A stretch of DNA of 64,000 nt from NCBI GenBank assembly GCA_037044905.1, contig JBAOKB010000020.1:496001-560000 (forward strand), written 5' to 3'. This document shows, in pieces, positions 44,596-55,348 of this stretch (positions are counted from its first letter, which is position 1; each line of letters opens with the position of its first letter). The translations under genes and the position numbers were made by a program. Below the pieces are notes generated by a model, which was not told where the DNA came from, searched no databases, and worked only from the letters and a program-made list of their open reading frames with translations. The DNA is from Hortaea werneckii. Its lineage: Eukaryota > Ascomycota > Dothideomycetes > Mycosphaerellales > Teratosphaeriaceae.

Positions 44596-46528
44596 ATGCC
44601 CTCAAACTCAAGACGCTTTACCAACGTCTACGAGGTTTCGGACTCTGACGCGGACGAGCTTTGGTCCGAAGTAACAGCAGATGGAGTACGTCTCATGTCA
44701 ATCGTCAAAAGATCGTGCTGACTCAGAAATGAAATAGAAGGCTCACGGCATCACTCGCATCCATACTACTGCTGAGGACCTGGCGGACATCCCGTCGGTC
44801 GCTGTTCAGGACGAGCTCTAGGGGAGCTCCAACTACCGACAGATCCCAGAAGTCAGCGTCACAAAGTACTCAGAAGCCGTCAGTCCGTCCGAGGACGAGC
44901 AGTTAGAGACCTCGAGAAGAGCTCAGAGGGACGAGCCCGTCGAGAATACGAATGGACCTCAGGATGACGACGATCATGTCTCCTCCCTCTCTCGTCCCAT
45001 GCACTTGGGTCCGCAGGTAGTTGGACGAAACCCCGATCTCGACTTCGACGATCTGAGCGAGGACTCTGATCCTGTCGTCCCCCGTTCCAGTCGCCGACAC
45101 TCCATTGGACGTCTAGGCAAACGCGACGTAGTGGTCGACGTCGCAAGCGAAGACTCCGATCCTGTCGTCGTCCTTCCCAGTCGTAAACGCTTCGCTGGAC
45201 GCCTCCGTCGAAGTCACGTTCCTGGCTCTGACGACAATTTTGACGATGTCGCATCGTCCACTGACGAGACCCTCCCTATTGATTCCCTACTGGTTGACGA
45301 ACGTAGGATAGACGCCCAACTCCATCTCGCCGTCACCTCCGAACACTCCATTCCGACATTTGCCGCGAGCGTCAATCCTAAAGGCTGCAACAGGTTCCCA
45401 GTATTCGAGACGCGTCTTCATGAATACTTAGAGGGCTACATGAAGTTAAGCACCGCCAATTTTGACATCACCGAGACCAATCACAAAGTCCTTCACGCCC
45501 TTAGCATCGAGACATGGCAGGAGCTCATTTCAGAGATGACGCTTCCAGGGACGAAGCACCTCCTTTCCCAAGCACAAGCGCCGACAGTAGCTGAATGGAT
45601 GTCATTGCCACCTATTGCGGGCTCGTGGAATCCTGGAGCTTACATTGGCGTCATCGTCACCGACCGTGCGCTTCATGAGGGCCACGACTTCATTTACGTT
45701 GGCTCCGCCTCATCTCCTGGAAAAGGTCTCGCATCAAGGACGAACCAGCACCTCGACCCTGACTACCGCGAAAATGCGAAGAAGAAGGCTCATAACTACC
45801 ATTACATTGTCGTCGATCAGCCTGGCCGCGGTCGTGTCGAGTACTTCCGTAAGCTAGCTGAAACCCGGTTTCGTCTGCGGACGGCAGACCATATCAACAG
45901 TATTCGAGCTCAGTGCAACGTTGTCGAGCAGATCCTTTCGTCTTGGGCAAAATCGGAGATTTCCAGCAACGAGACTAGGTACCGCTCGGTCAAACGCTTC
46001 ACACCATGGGAATCTACTGAGTACTACGGCACCAACTCTCGTCCACCTTTCAAACAAGATTTCACGGTCACGAATTCGGAACGGAACCCCATCACACCAG
46101 AGGAAGCCCACCAGCGTGACATTGATCGTCGGCGGAACTGGCGTGCGAATCAGTCCGAACGTGAGCGCCAGTATGAAGCTGCTCTGCTTCGCGATTATCA
46201 TCGTCGAGTTCGCATGGTCGAGCAGGATATGATTACGAGAGGCGCTACCGAAGAAGAGGTCCAGGCGTTTAGGAAAGACGAGCGAGCAGCTGCGAGAGAG
46301 AGACGACTTCAGGAGCAGCTGCACCCGGGCAGCAGAAACGTTACGACGGTCCCAGAGCACCTTGAGCTCCGACCTATTCATCCCAGAGTCAAACGTGGGC
46401 AGGCCTGCAAACGCTGCAGAATCGAGAAAGCCAGATGCGATGGTGAATCGCCCTGCTCACGTTGCGTCGGCCGGGACGAGGTATGTGAGCCTCAGGTGCT
46501 CAAGCCGAGCAAGTCCAAGAGCAGCTAG
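44596..46528 (+). CDS. GIY-YIG-like domain plus C-terminal Zn2Cys6 protein; 5' end uncertain
   Basis: The main open part (44999-46528, 509 codons) has an acidic N-terminus with repeated EDSDPVV words, then a GIY-YIG-like fold: GAYIGVIVTD, FIYVGSASSPGKGLASRTNQH and a later Glu region (NVVEQIL). A charged Arg/Glu-rich coiled stretch follows, then a Zn2Cys6 cluster ACKRCRIEKARCDGESPCSRCVGRDEVC near the end. An upstream exon from ATG 44596 to 44685 joins in frame. With the obvious 52-nt intron (44686-44737) the frame meets TAG at 44819 before continuing open. With an alternative acceptor at 44821 (CTCTAG) there is no stop. So it is either spliced to 44822, started at 44999, or a recent pseudogene. 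Nuclease or DNA-binding function is inferred. Confidence 0.65.
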
Positions 46529-46688
46529 ATCGCTCGTCCCGGGGACGTGAGGTCATGGAGGATGGATACGACCTCGCTTCCCTTTCTCCGCACGAGACTA
46601 GCTAGACGATTTGACGTCGAATGCGTAAGGGCACCTCGCGAAGAAAATGGCGGGTCCTGCTCCCGAACCTCAACCAACGCATTAGAAC

Positions 46689-46860
46689 CAGCAGATGCGA
46701 AATGCCAATTCCGACTTCAGGTCACACCAGGACTTCGCTGAATCCATTGGGTTCAGCAGGCACCATATGCTAGACCCGACTTCGGGTTACAGTTAGATAG
46801 ACCTTACTAAATACCCTGAATTCAGCAGATGCGATACGCCAGACGCTACTTCGGGGTCCG
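46689..46860 (+). repeat. three degenerate tandem copies, period about 65-69 bp
   Basis: Units begin CAGCAG at 46689, 46754 and 46823. Each continues with an ATGCGA/ATATGC-like word, a GCCA/TAGA word and CGACTTCAGG or a variant. Confidence 0.45.
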
Positions 46861-47471
46861 TTCGCAGGCAAACTGTGACAATAAGTGCGAGTGCGAGTTC
46901 AGTGTCTTATCTGGCCTTCGGGTTGACGATGAGCTCGGGGTATATCAACAGGCCAGCCGCCAAAGGCGACCTCGTCTTCGAAACACCTGCCTCGACTCCA
47001 GACCCGATTTGCTGTGAATAGCAACAACCCGAGCTCGTGATTGACATGAGCTCGATACAGATGCACGAAGTATGCAAGCGAGTTGGTACTTCTAAAATGA
47101 ACAGATCGTAGAACCCGACCGCAATGCAAACACGACTTCGAGGTCACTTAAACAGTCTTCGAGACAAGGCGAAACATGGCTCCGTTATGAGACTACAGGC
47201 ATATGATATTCATGGTAGCCATGAAAGGTCTTGATCCTAGGTAGCTTAAAGGAGTCCAAAAAGAAAGAAGAAGAAAGACTGAGCCTCTGCCCATGCTCTT
47301 CGATTAAAGGCTGATATTTCATCTGACAATACCGTTAAAATGCATGAAGGGGGAGGGTGCAGTGTGGACAGAATTGAGAGACTAGAGGACAAAAGCAAAA
47401 AGATAAATTACGAATGTTCGGATACCCTTTTGAGGGGTTAGTAACATGCTCAAGTAATGATGGTTGACGTG

Positions 47472-47555
47472 TGGTCACTTACGGGAGTCGAACCCGGCTC
47501 TGCCCGGCGCTCTCGAGATGAAAGCGGGCGATGCTAGCCGATACACCATATCCGA
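47472..47555 (-). tRNA. degenerate tRNA-Glu(TTC)-like sequence with 11-nt insertion and encoded CCA
   Basis: The D-arm/A-box region (ATGGTGTATCGGCTAGCAT) and B box (GGTTCGACTCC) match tRNA-Glu. The anticodon stem GCCCG/CGGGC pairs perfectly, with CTTTCA then an 11-nt insert at the canonical intron site (37/38). The acceptor stem (5' TCGGATA against 3' TAAGTGA) has at least two mismatches, and CCA follows directly. It is probably a pseudo-tRNA or the tRNA head of a SINE rather than a working gene. Confidence 0.5.
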
Positions 47556-48699
47556 TGTTGAGAGTGAGTGTTTCAAATTTGTATATATTTCAAAAACATT
47601 TAACCGAGGGTTGTCCGGAGGAAGCCACGCAACCCTGAACAACCCTCCTTCCCTTTGACATGGGTCCTGTTAGTCGGGAATGCCCCGTAGAGCCATATGT
47701 TGATGCCAAGGATTTGAAGACGCAAGACAGTAACATTGTTAGAGATCTCAAGGAAGCAGCGTCTCCATGACTGGTCGGGAGTGCTTTACCGTGGCTTTTG
47801 TTACTGTCCGAGAGCTAGGGATAACCAGGAAATGTACATAGCTATCCTGATAAGGAATCCCAGCAGAGCTTCATGCTTTTCTTGGTCGGAAGCACTCTGT
47901 AGAGGCTTCTGAAGGTATTTTATAAGATACCAAGAGTCAGATCCCCTGGGTGTTTGGCTGCTTTTGTTGGTTGAAAGCTCTCTACAGAGGCTCATGTCAG
48001 CAAGCAACACTCAGAGATACCAAGGGCTCGTGGAATATGAAATTCTCGAGCAAATCATCCAGATTTGTCAATCCGAGGCACTGTACATGAGCTCTGGTTA
48101 AGGTCCATGGGTTAGCGATGTCAAATGAATTCCAATCATTAACACTGTCTGAAACCCCAAGAACCTTGTCCGCGTTTATTGGCCAGGAGCGCGCTACAAG
48201 GGCTTCTGTTATTAACCAAGATACAGAGATGCCAATAAATTCAAGACTGAAGATCCGAGAAAGCAATCCGCTTCAATGAGTCAGAAGCTCTATACAGGGG
48301 CATTCTTTAAAGTTCGAGATCCAGAGATCCCGACCCTTCTTCCTTCCTTTCTTTCCCGAAAAATCCTTACGCAGCAGCATTTTTGGATGTCTATCTCAAG
48401 CCACCTTATGGGTGTGTCTGTCAACGCCAGTAACCACGTAAGTACCATGTAGGTGAAAGATGGGAAGAAACAGAGAGAGAACCCGAAGGAACGACGCATA
48501 TGGTAACGGATGAAAGCAAAGTCATCCGCTATTCTGGCTTGAAGATGATTGTGAATTACTGTGCACCTACTGTATTGGTTATGGACAAGCGGATCAGAAC
48601 CACCTATCTGTGACGATGATACAATATACGAGCAGTCCTTTGAAGGATGTTTGGTGCTTTGGAAGCCGAAGCCAAAGTTGGAAGGTCTTCAGGCTGCAC

Positions 48700-49749
48700 T
48701 CAATCCTCCTTCGAGCGCGAATGCCGATGCCTGCGCCGTTCGCGAGAGGGGCTTCTACTATGGTGCCGTCGATGGTGGTGACGCCTGCGCTTCCTTTCAT
48801 CGTCTCTTTCTCGCCTAGCCTCCTTGGTAGAGTCTAGACTGAAACCTTTAAGATCGTCTTGCTCATCACCATGCTTTCTGCGATGGTGTCTTCGGTCATG
48901 GCGTCTTTTCCTCTCCTCGTCGTTCTTCGGATCATCGATTTCTTTTGCTCTGCCCGATTGCCAGCGTGCTCTGTCATGCTCACTTTGCTTCAGCTGCCGC
49001 TGAGCCTGCTGCATTGCTGCAAAGGGATCATTCGAAGAGATGCGGTTACGCTCTCTTTCCTTGCGTAACGGGTCTTCATTACCCCAGACGTCCTTTCCTG
49101 CGAGGTCCGGCAGCTGCATTGCGGTACTTCGGCTGTCGAGAGTGCTTTGCGATTTCTGGGAAGCATACCATGGCTTCTGAGTGCCCTGCCTGAAACCACC
49201 CGCATTGTTGAAACGCATGGCGTATCGGTCTTCTTCCTTCTGACGCTTTGTTTGCTGCTCATCTTGCCCTCCAGGGCGCTTTTCGACATGATGTCTCTCC
49301 TCCTTGGGAGGCGCAAAGAGCTGCAAGTGCCCTGATTCATCTACGAGTGACGCATCCTCCTCACGGGTCTTCGCCAGAGCATTCCTTACCTTTTCGTTGC
49401 TCTCTGCATCTTCTCTCGCATAACGAATGTCTCTATCCGTATCGTCCTCACCTCTCAACCTCCTTCGCTTGCGTTCATGTGACACATTTGGACCTGCATT
49501 TCGGCTCCTTTTGACACCTTGATCTGATTCTGTGCGTTCGTGTGCATCTGTCACAGACGCTGACTCAGACAAAGGTGCAGGCTGCTCGCCTCGAAGCAGA
49601 GCTATACGGCGTGCGGAGTCTTCCTCCTGCATGCGCTGTTCTTCAGCTTCCTCCTCCGCCTTCGCCGCAGCCTCATCTCGGCGGACCCGAGCGACATTCT
49701 CCTCATTGTAGACGTTCCAGCTCTTCTTACCCAGCAGATGTAGCGGCAT
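48700..49749 (-). CDS. Cir_N-domain nuclear protein (LENG1-like), Arg/Ser/His-rich C-terminus
   Basis: A 349-residue single-exon protein. The N-terminus MPLHLLGKKSWNVYNEEN continuing ARVRRDEAAAKAEEE is the CBF1-interacting-corepressor (Cir_N) domain found in LENG1 and several splicing-associated proteins. A long charged, mostly helical or disordered middle follows (DPFAAMQQAQRQLKQSE near residue 245). The C-terminus is rich in RRH/RS dipeptides (HHRRHHSRSPSRERRRH), typical of nuclear RNA-processing factors. Role in splicing is inferred from the family. Confidence 0.85.
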   Translation of the reverse strand: MPLHLLGKKSWNVYNEENVARVRRDEAAAKAEEEAEEQRMQEEDSARRIALLRGEQPAPLSESASVTDAHERTESDQGVKRSRNAGPNVSHERKRRRLRGEDDTDRDIRYAREDAESNEKVRNALAKTREEDASLVDESGHLQLFAPPKEERHHVEKRPGGQDEQQTKRQKEEDRYAMRFNNAGGFRQGTQKPWYASQKSQSTLDSRSTAMQLPDLAGKDVWGNEDPLRKERERNRISSNDPFAAMQQAQRQLKQSEHDRARWQSGRAKEIDDPKNDEERKRRHDRRHHRRKHGDEQDDLKGFSLDSTKEARRERDDERKRRRHHHRRHHSRSPSRERRRHRHSRSKED

Positions 49750-50860
49750 CTTTGGCGGCTTGTATGTGCTGTGCTTATGGCATTATCATTGTCAGTGCAC
49801 AAGTTTGCCGCAGAATCTCCAATGGTTCACTACTGTAGCCGGGGGAGCGCTGGCCCCATGCGCTCACTCCAACCTGCCGAATCCAGCTGTCCAGGATGCT
49901 TATCCCTGTCGCTGATCGATTTATTTGGCTATAGCCGCTGCCGCGTTGCAGGTCTCGGAGAGAATTGCGCGCGCCTCAGTGGTCAAGCGGCACCGTTGCT
50001 AGACTTGGCAGATGATATACCGATCGCTGCTTGCCAATAATTTTACGAAACGGTGTCGGAGATCAGCCCATCCATGGTGCGGATAGACGAGGTTGGTTGC
50101 CGCGGAGTGCTGGATCTCACGTGTACAGGCTGAGCTGGCAGAGGGACTTTTGTGAAACTGTCTCTGTCATCCCTTCACTGCCACTGTCCCGACAAATCAT
50201 CCAGACCTTCACAGTTGGGTTGGCGACATCCATTGACCTACAGCCTGTCTGCAGCGATACACAAGCAACCTAATACGAGCACAGACTGATCAGACAGATC
50301 TCAATCAACACACGACGATTCACCCCTCTAACCTATCACACGATCAGGGAACAGTTCGGTTGCTGGACGGTGCGCTGTACAATATCTTCGCATGTCATCA
50401 TAGCGCCAGATATACTACTTTCTGGCGCTGCACTGGCGCATCACGAGTATTGGACCGAAGCTGGTAGCGCAAGAGCCCGCTTCCTATCATACGCCGATGA
50501 GCGGCTTTAGCTTGCGGGACTGGGCGTAACTCAATGTCGCGACGGCCACCATCACGTTAGAGTATCGATACCTATTATTATTACGCCCAAACCTTCGGAC
50601 TTCCGATCGACAGTGTCGTGGGCACACAACAAGGTGGTTCGCCCAACCACCAAGACCAATCTCGAGCAGTACTACACTTGAACGAGTGACAGGCTTGGAC
50701 TACTTGTGTCGCTGGTTGCCCGGTGCTGCATCAAGCCACCCGAAAACGCTTCAACAAAACAAAGCTACGCTGCCGATCGCACGAATACGCGCCAGCGCGG
50801 GCCGCGATCTTCCTAAAGACAAGACAAGAGTCGCGTGTATCGACTCTTTGAACCATCAAC
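49750..50860. promoter_or_regulatory. 1.1-kb divergent intergenic region
   Basis: Between the minus-strand Cir_N gene and the plus-strand gene at 50861. No supported ORF or RNA gene. Confidence 0.35.
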
Positions 50861-52630
50861 ATGCCGACCTATCTCCTACACGGCTTTCGCTGGCCACGGC
50901 CTCTTATTCGCATCCATATCATCCTACAGAACCTCGACGACGCTGCAGCAGAATGGCTCGTCGCGCCAGAGACGACGCAGACGCTTCTCGAAAACTTCAA
51001 CGAGCTCTATCCAGACAGCATGCAGCATCTCGAACGTCTGCGCTTTGTCGAGCAATACGACCCGAGCGATCTCTCGGCAGCAGCTGCAAGCCAGCCGTAT
51101 GCCTACGTTGCAGACGTATGCGAAGAAGTGAAGCTGAGTGTGCCTATCAATGAGGTCACACAGAGAGGTGTGCCAAATGAACAATGGATAGCTTTGATGG
51201 AGTTGAAAGATAAGATTGCACCAGAGGAAGAGGTAGGGTGGTTCATTGTGGTGTGCGGAGATGAAGAGAGATATGCACCGCCGTCTCCGGATGACAGCGG
51301 GAGCCAGACTGTTATAGCCCCATCGTCGAGCGAGAGCAGTCAGAAGGAGGCCAGTGTGCGCGGTCCAAGCAGTGTCAAGGCTGTTGCTGACGAGAAGCAA
51401 CAAACCAAAGCACAACCACCACCTGTAAAACAGCCCGAGCCGAAGGGCTTCAGGAAGTTCTTTGGCTCCGGGCGACTTGGTCGTAGCAAAAGTCGGCCAG
51501 CGTTGGAAATGAATCCTAACAAGTCCAAGGAGTCGGTTGCAAAGCAAGCCTCGAAAAGCGACACCCAGACGAGGCCTCCTCCTCCGGGTTCGGCCGCATG
51601 ACAATCAAGGCAGCCGGGCGGCGTCAATGGGAAAGCCAATGGTGTCAAGAACAGCGAAATCAACGGTAGCCGCACAAATGGTGAGGTAGCTATGCCGCCT
51701 GTGGAACAGAAGCGGAGGATGCAAGATCTCACCCCTCCCGCTACTCGCGCAGGTCAAAGACACTTGATGATCGGCGCTGTCCCAGACCTTGGCCCACCTG
51801 AGGGAGTCGCCACCCACTGGAATCCTAATGGCGTTCAACCGGCTTTCGAGAATCCTTCGTTCGATCATAGAGTATCACGCAGGAATTCCTATGTCCCAGC
51901 ATTTTCTAACTCACCTCGGGCTGTCAGCCCGGAGCACAGCAGGCCCTACAGCCCAGTATCTACTATCCGCAATGGCGCTGGAAGTCCAACATCTTTCCGC
52001 AGTGGTGCGAGAAGCCCGGTGTCTGTCATGAGGAATTCGGAGATGGTACGTGCCGAGTCACCGTCGAGGGGCGACTTTAGAGGTGCAAACGGTACAGTGA
52101 GTCCCATCACTCCGCAATATGCCACTTTCAATCAATCACGCGGCGGTGGGAATATCGCACCAAACAGCAACGGGTTCACCGGTGAGCAACAGGCGCAGAA
52201 CCCGGCATCACAGCACGAGGCTACATTGGCAGCACTACAAGGCGGACAGCAACAGGACAGCTCGAATAACACAGCCCCACAGCCGAGCTCAATGAAGTTC
52301 CGCCCGAAGTCCGTGAAAGACCGACAGCGGCTAAGCCTGCAGACGCAGATTCCACCTCCACCGCCAGTGCCGGAAGAGGAAGAAGGCGAGGCGATGGACG
52401 AAATCATCGCGATGAGTCCAGCTGCGAGACAGCCCATCACGAGCTTCAGGAAGTCGCGAAGCAGTATCGCGTTGAGTATGGTCAGCGCCGGTCCTGGAAA
52501 CAGCAACAGTCAGGTAAATCTGTCTGGAGTGAATCTGGCCGCCGATACACAGAAGCCGTATTTCGGCCAGACGATCAATTCGGCGGATCTTATCGCTACG
52601 GGGATTGAGAACGCGTTTAGCAGGCTTTAA
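50861..52630 (+). CDS. fungal conserved protein with an in-frame TGA at codon 247
   Basis: The first 246 codons (50861-51598) hold a globular N-terminus: MPTYLLHGFRWPRPLIRIHI, LVAPETTQTLLENFNELYPD, FVEQYDPSDL, VGWFIVVCGDEERY. I recall this as a conserved Pezizomycotina protein sometimes annotated as PH-domain-like; function unknown. A basic Pro-rich segment follows. TGA stands at 51599-51601, then the same frame stays open for 343 codons to 52630. That part is a Ser/Pro-rich tail (NSYVPAFSNSPRAVSPEHSR, SPITPQYATFNQS, PITSFRKSRSSIALSM). The unbroken frame and coding-like text suggest one gene of 589 codons interrupted by TGA: nonsense mutation, sequence error or readthrough. No plausible intron removes the TGA. 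Confidence 0.75.
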
Positions 52631-53167
52631 TGTTTATTTTTGTAGAGGATGGAGAGGGCTGAAGCCAGGCCCAATAAAGTCAGACTACTTACATAGGGAT
52701 TTCATTTTGTTTGGTCATAACTTTCGATGTCGAGAAGGGATATTGGAAAGGGATTTTTTTTTGGTGCGCATGGACTATAATGTAGCAATTGAATGAGACT
52801 AAGATACCCGGTTCAAGAGCTTCATGCTGGTCCATTGTAGCCCAGCATCTTTTCTCAGAAGTAAGATATCCACATGTAGGTTGTAATCGGGTCTCATGGA
52901 AATCTCCACCTGGGCACCACCTGCAGTACAAGGAGGGCAAGCCGCTCGTGCCTTAGGCCATAAACTCAGCCACCCCGCCTCACATGAACTAGCTTAGCCC
53001 CACCTTGGCGACTCATGACGATCGTCCATGAGTGTCAACCACTTTGGTGATGTACTCAGGAACACTAGCATAGAAGTGCAGCATTGGAACCACTCGTACG
53101 AGCTACTTTAAACATAACCTGAATTGCAAAGAACATCGAAGACGCGTAGACACGATCCACCGCAATC
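52631..53167. other. intergenic, 3' region and IST1 promoter
   Basis: About 540 bp without a supported feature. Confidence 0.3.
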
Positions 53168-54079
53168 ATGCCGGCCACTTCCACCTTGGTCAACAAGATC
53201 AAGGTACAGCTGAAGCTGTCCATATCGCGATTACGTATGGTCCAGCAAAAAGACACCGCATTAGCAAAGCAGCAACGGCGAAGCATGGCACAACTCCTTG
53301 AGCAGGGTAAAGAAGAGAGCGCGAGAATCAGAGTTGAGAATATCATCCGCTCGGATATGAACACCGAACTGCTGGAGATACTAGAGCTGTACTGTGAGCT
53401 GCTGACAGCAAGAGCCGGACTGCTGGAACAAAAGGAATGCGACGCAGGTCTTGAGGAGGCAGTGAAGAGTATCATCTATGCCGCTCCGAAGATTGAAGGC
53501 TGCAAGGAGCTCACAGTTGTGAGACAGCTCCTAGCTGAGAAGTACGGCAAAGACTTCACCTTGCAAGCCATGGAAAACACCGACGGTAAAGTATCGGACC
53601 GCGTTACGAGTAGACTGAAGGTAGAGCCGCCTTCGAAGGAGCTGGTAGAGGCATATCTCTCCACAATAGCAGATGCATATGGCATAGACTGGCCACCGGG
53701 CATCAAGGCAAAACGCGAAGTCCAGGAAGCAGCCAACGACCAGGACGAAGACGATGACGATAACGACGACAATCCATCAGGAGGCCAAAAAGTCAAAGCT
53801 ACCGAAGAACCCTTGTCGAACGATGAGCTGACTCGTGCGACCCCGCCTCGTGATATGACGCCCAAGAGCCCCGTGTCTGTCATGCCTCCCTCGCCGAGCA
53901 CCGACAATGTCCGCCCCAAAGTCAACATGCCTGGCCCGCTCAATCTGAAGCCGAATCAGAAGATGGTAGATGCGAACAAGAGCAAGGCTGTCAACGGCGA
54001 AAAGAAGGAAAGCGGGCCTGGTGGCAAGATTCCCGATGTTGATGAGCTTACCAAGAGGTTTGCGCAGTTGAAGCGGTAG
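53168..54079 (+). CDS. IST1: IST1, ESCRT-III-associated regulator of Vps4
   Basis: A 303-residue single-exon protein. The N-terminal 190 residues form the IST1/ESCRT-III-like helical domain: LVNKIKVQLKLSISRLRMVQ, KQQRRSMAQLLEQGKEESAR, RVENIIRSDMNTELLEILELY, YAAPKIEGCKELTVVRQLL. An acidic, Pro/Ser-rich linker follows. The extreme C-terminus DELTKRFAQLKR is a typical MIT-interacting motif that docks on Vps4. It acts on endosomes in multivesicular-body sorting. The ATG at 53168 fits the family's usual N-terminus. Confidence 0.94.
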   Translation: MPATSTLVNKIKVQLKLSISRLRMVQQKDTALAKQQRRSMAQLLEQGKEESARIRVENIIRSDMNTELLEILELYCELLTARAGLLEQKECDAGLEEAVKSIIYAAPKIEGCKELTVVRQLLAEKYGKDFTLQAMENTDGKVSDRVTSRLKVEPPSKELVEAYLSTIADAYGIDWPPGIKAKREVQEAANDQDEDDDDNDDNPSGGQKVKATEEPLSNDELTRATPPRDMTPKSPVSVMPPSPSTDNVRPKVNMPGPLNLKPNQKMVDANKSKAVNGEKKESGPGGKIPDVDELTKRFAQLKR

Positions 54080-55348
54080 TGGGGCGGTCCTCACACGAGA
54101 AACTTGGAGTTGTCAATTTCAGATCCGAGCCCATGCGCCCAAGAGGCAAGAACCTGTGGGCTAGGAGGAAGAGGATAACCGCTGCGTTCCATTCTTAGAT
54201 CTTCGACATTTCTGGCAGATGCCATGACTTGTCAACGTCATGCAATGGGCATTCCTGCCACATGCCTATCTCGGTGAAGTTTGGAGAGAGGCACCACGCT
54301 GACCTGGTGACATTACCTGCAGCCTCACAGCTGCGTGCAAGACCGGCATTGGACTTAATGCGGCTACGATCGGCGTATCACGTCCTGCTCCAGGCCAAAC
54401 AGCTCATAGGACCCAGAAAGGACGGAGCGGAGAGAAGCAACTATCTCCCTCGCATGATACCGTAGAGTTGGCTCGTCGGATTGGAGAACACAATGAAACT
54501 CTGACGAGCCAGAATGCATAGGGCTATGGCTCGTGCCGTCGGCGGCGGAACAAAGGCGATCAGGACACTGCGGCGCTCACAGAGGCTCCACTTCTAAACG
54601 CTCCCCCGATATAGTTGGGACGAGAGAGACTGAAGTCGTTCCGCGACGACGTGTGAAATATGCTGAACGGGCCTTTGAGTATGCATGATCGAACCTGCTA
54701 GGCTGATGGGCCCGCTGCGTGGAATCGCGGCACCTCTATACGAGAAGCTTATTGAATTACATCAGAAATATACCATGGAATTGCTATACCTCGTCTCCAG
54801 AATCTGTGCAAATGCTATCACGCCTCGGCACTCCTGATTGCTTTCCGAAGTCGACCTTACTTGTCTCGCTGCTGGCTTCCGCTCTTTAACAACCTGCTGG
54901 CGCGATATATTCCGACTGACTTGTTGCACTGTCATTCATGCTAGGGAGTGATTCAGGAATCAACGAACAGGTATTCAGTCAGCAGCGCCGAAGGATCAGA
55001 TACAACCGTCGTCAATTTCCAGACACCGCAGGATTTACGACAATCGTAGTAATGATCAAGGGCCCACAATATGCGCAGACAGCGAAAAAAAAAAAAAAAA
55101 AGAGATAAGGTCCTAAGATCATTCTCTAAACAAGTGACTTGATTTGGATTCGGACGGTCTCCTTGTCTAGACAAGAAGTACTGCACTAAACGCTGACAAA
55201 CAACCAAAAGATGAGCTGGCCTGGTCCCCAAAGGGTCTCGCAGTCTCTAGAATTACGCAGTGGTCCTCAAAGTCCTTCTTGCGCCGGTCGGGTCGATACA
55301 TTGACAGCAGTGCAGTCGCCATCAGCGACCAAGGGAAGTGCTCGCAAT
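54080..55348. other. 1.3-kb intergenic region
   Basis: An A run of 17 nt at 55085-55101. A 78-codon plus ORF at 54229-54465 has no recognisable features. Nothing else seen. Confidence 0.35.

Larger units (their letters stand above)
46529..48699. other. 2.2-kb gene-free region with degenerate repeats and a tRNA-like sequence
   Basis: Between the GIY-YIG gene and the Cir_N gene. It contains the repeats at 46689-46860, the tRNA-Glu-like sequence at 47472-47555, and three imperfect copies of an AAGC-CTCT-GTAGAGGC-like word near 47889, 47973 and 48283. No protein gene supported. Confidence 0.4.
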
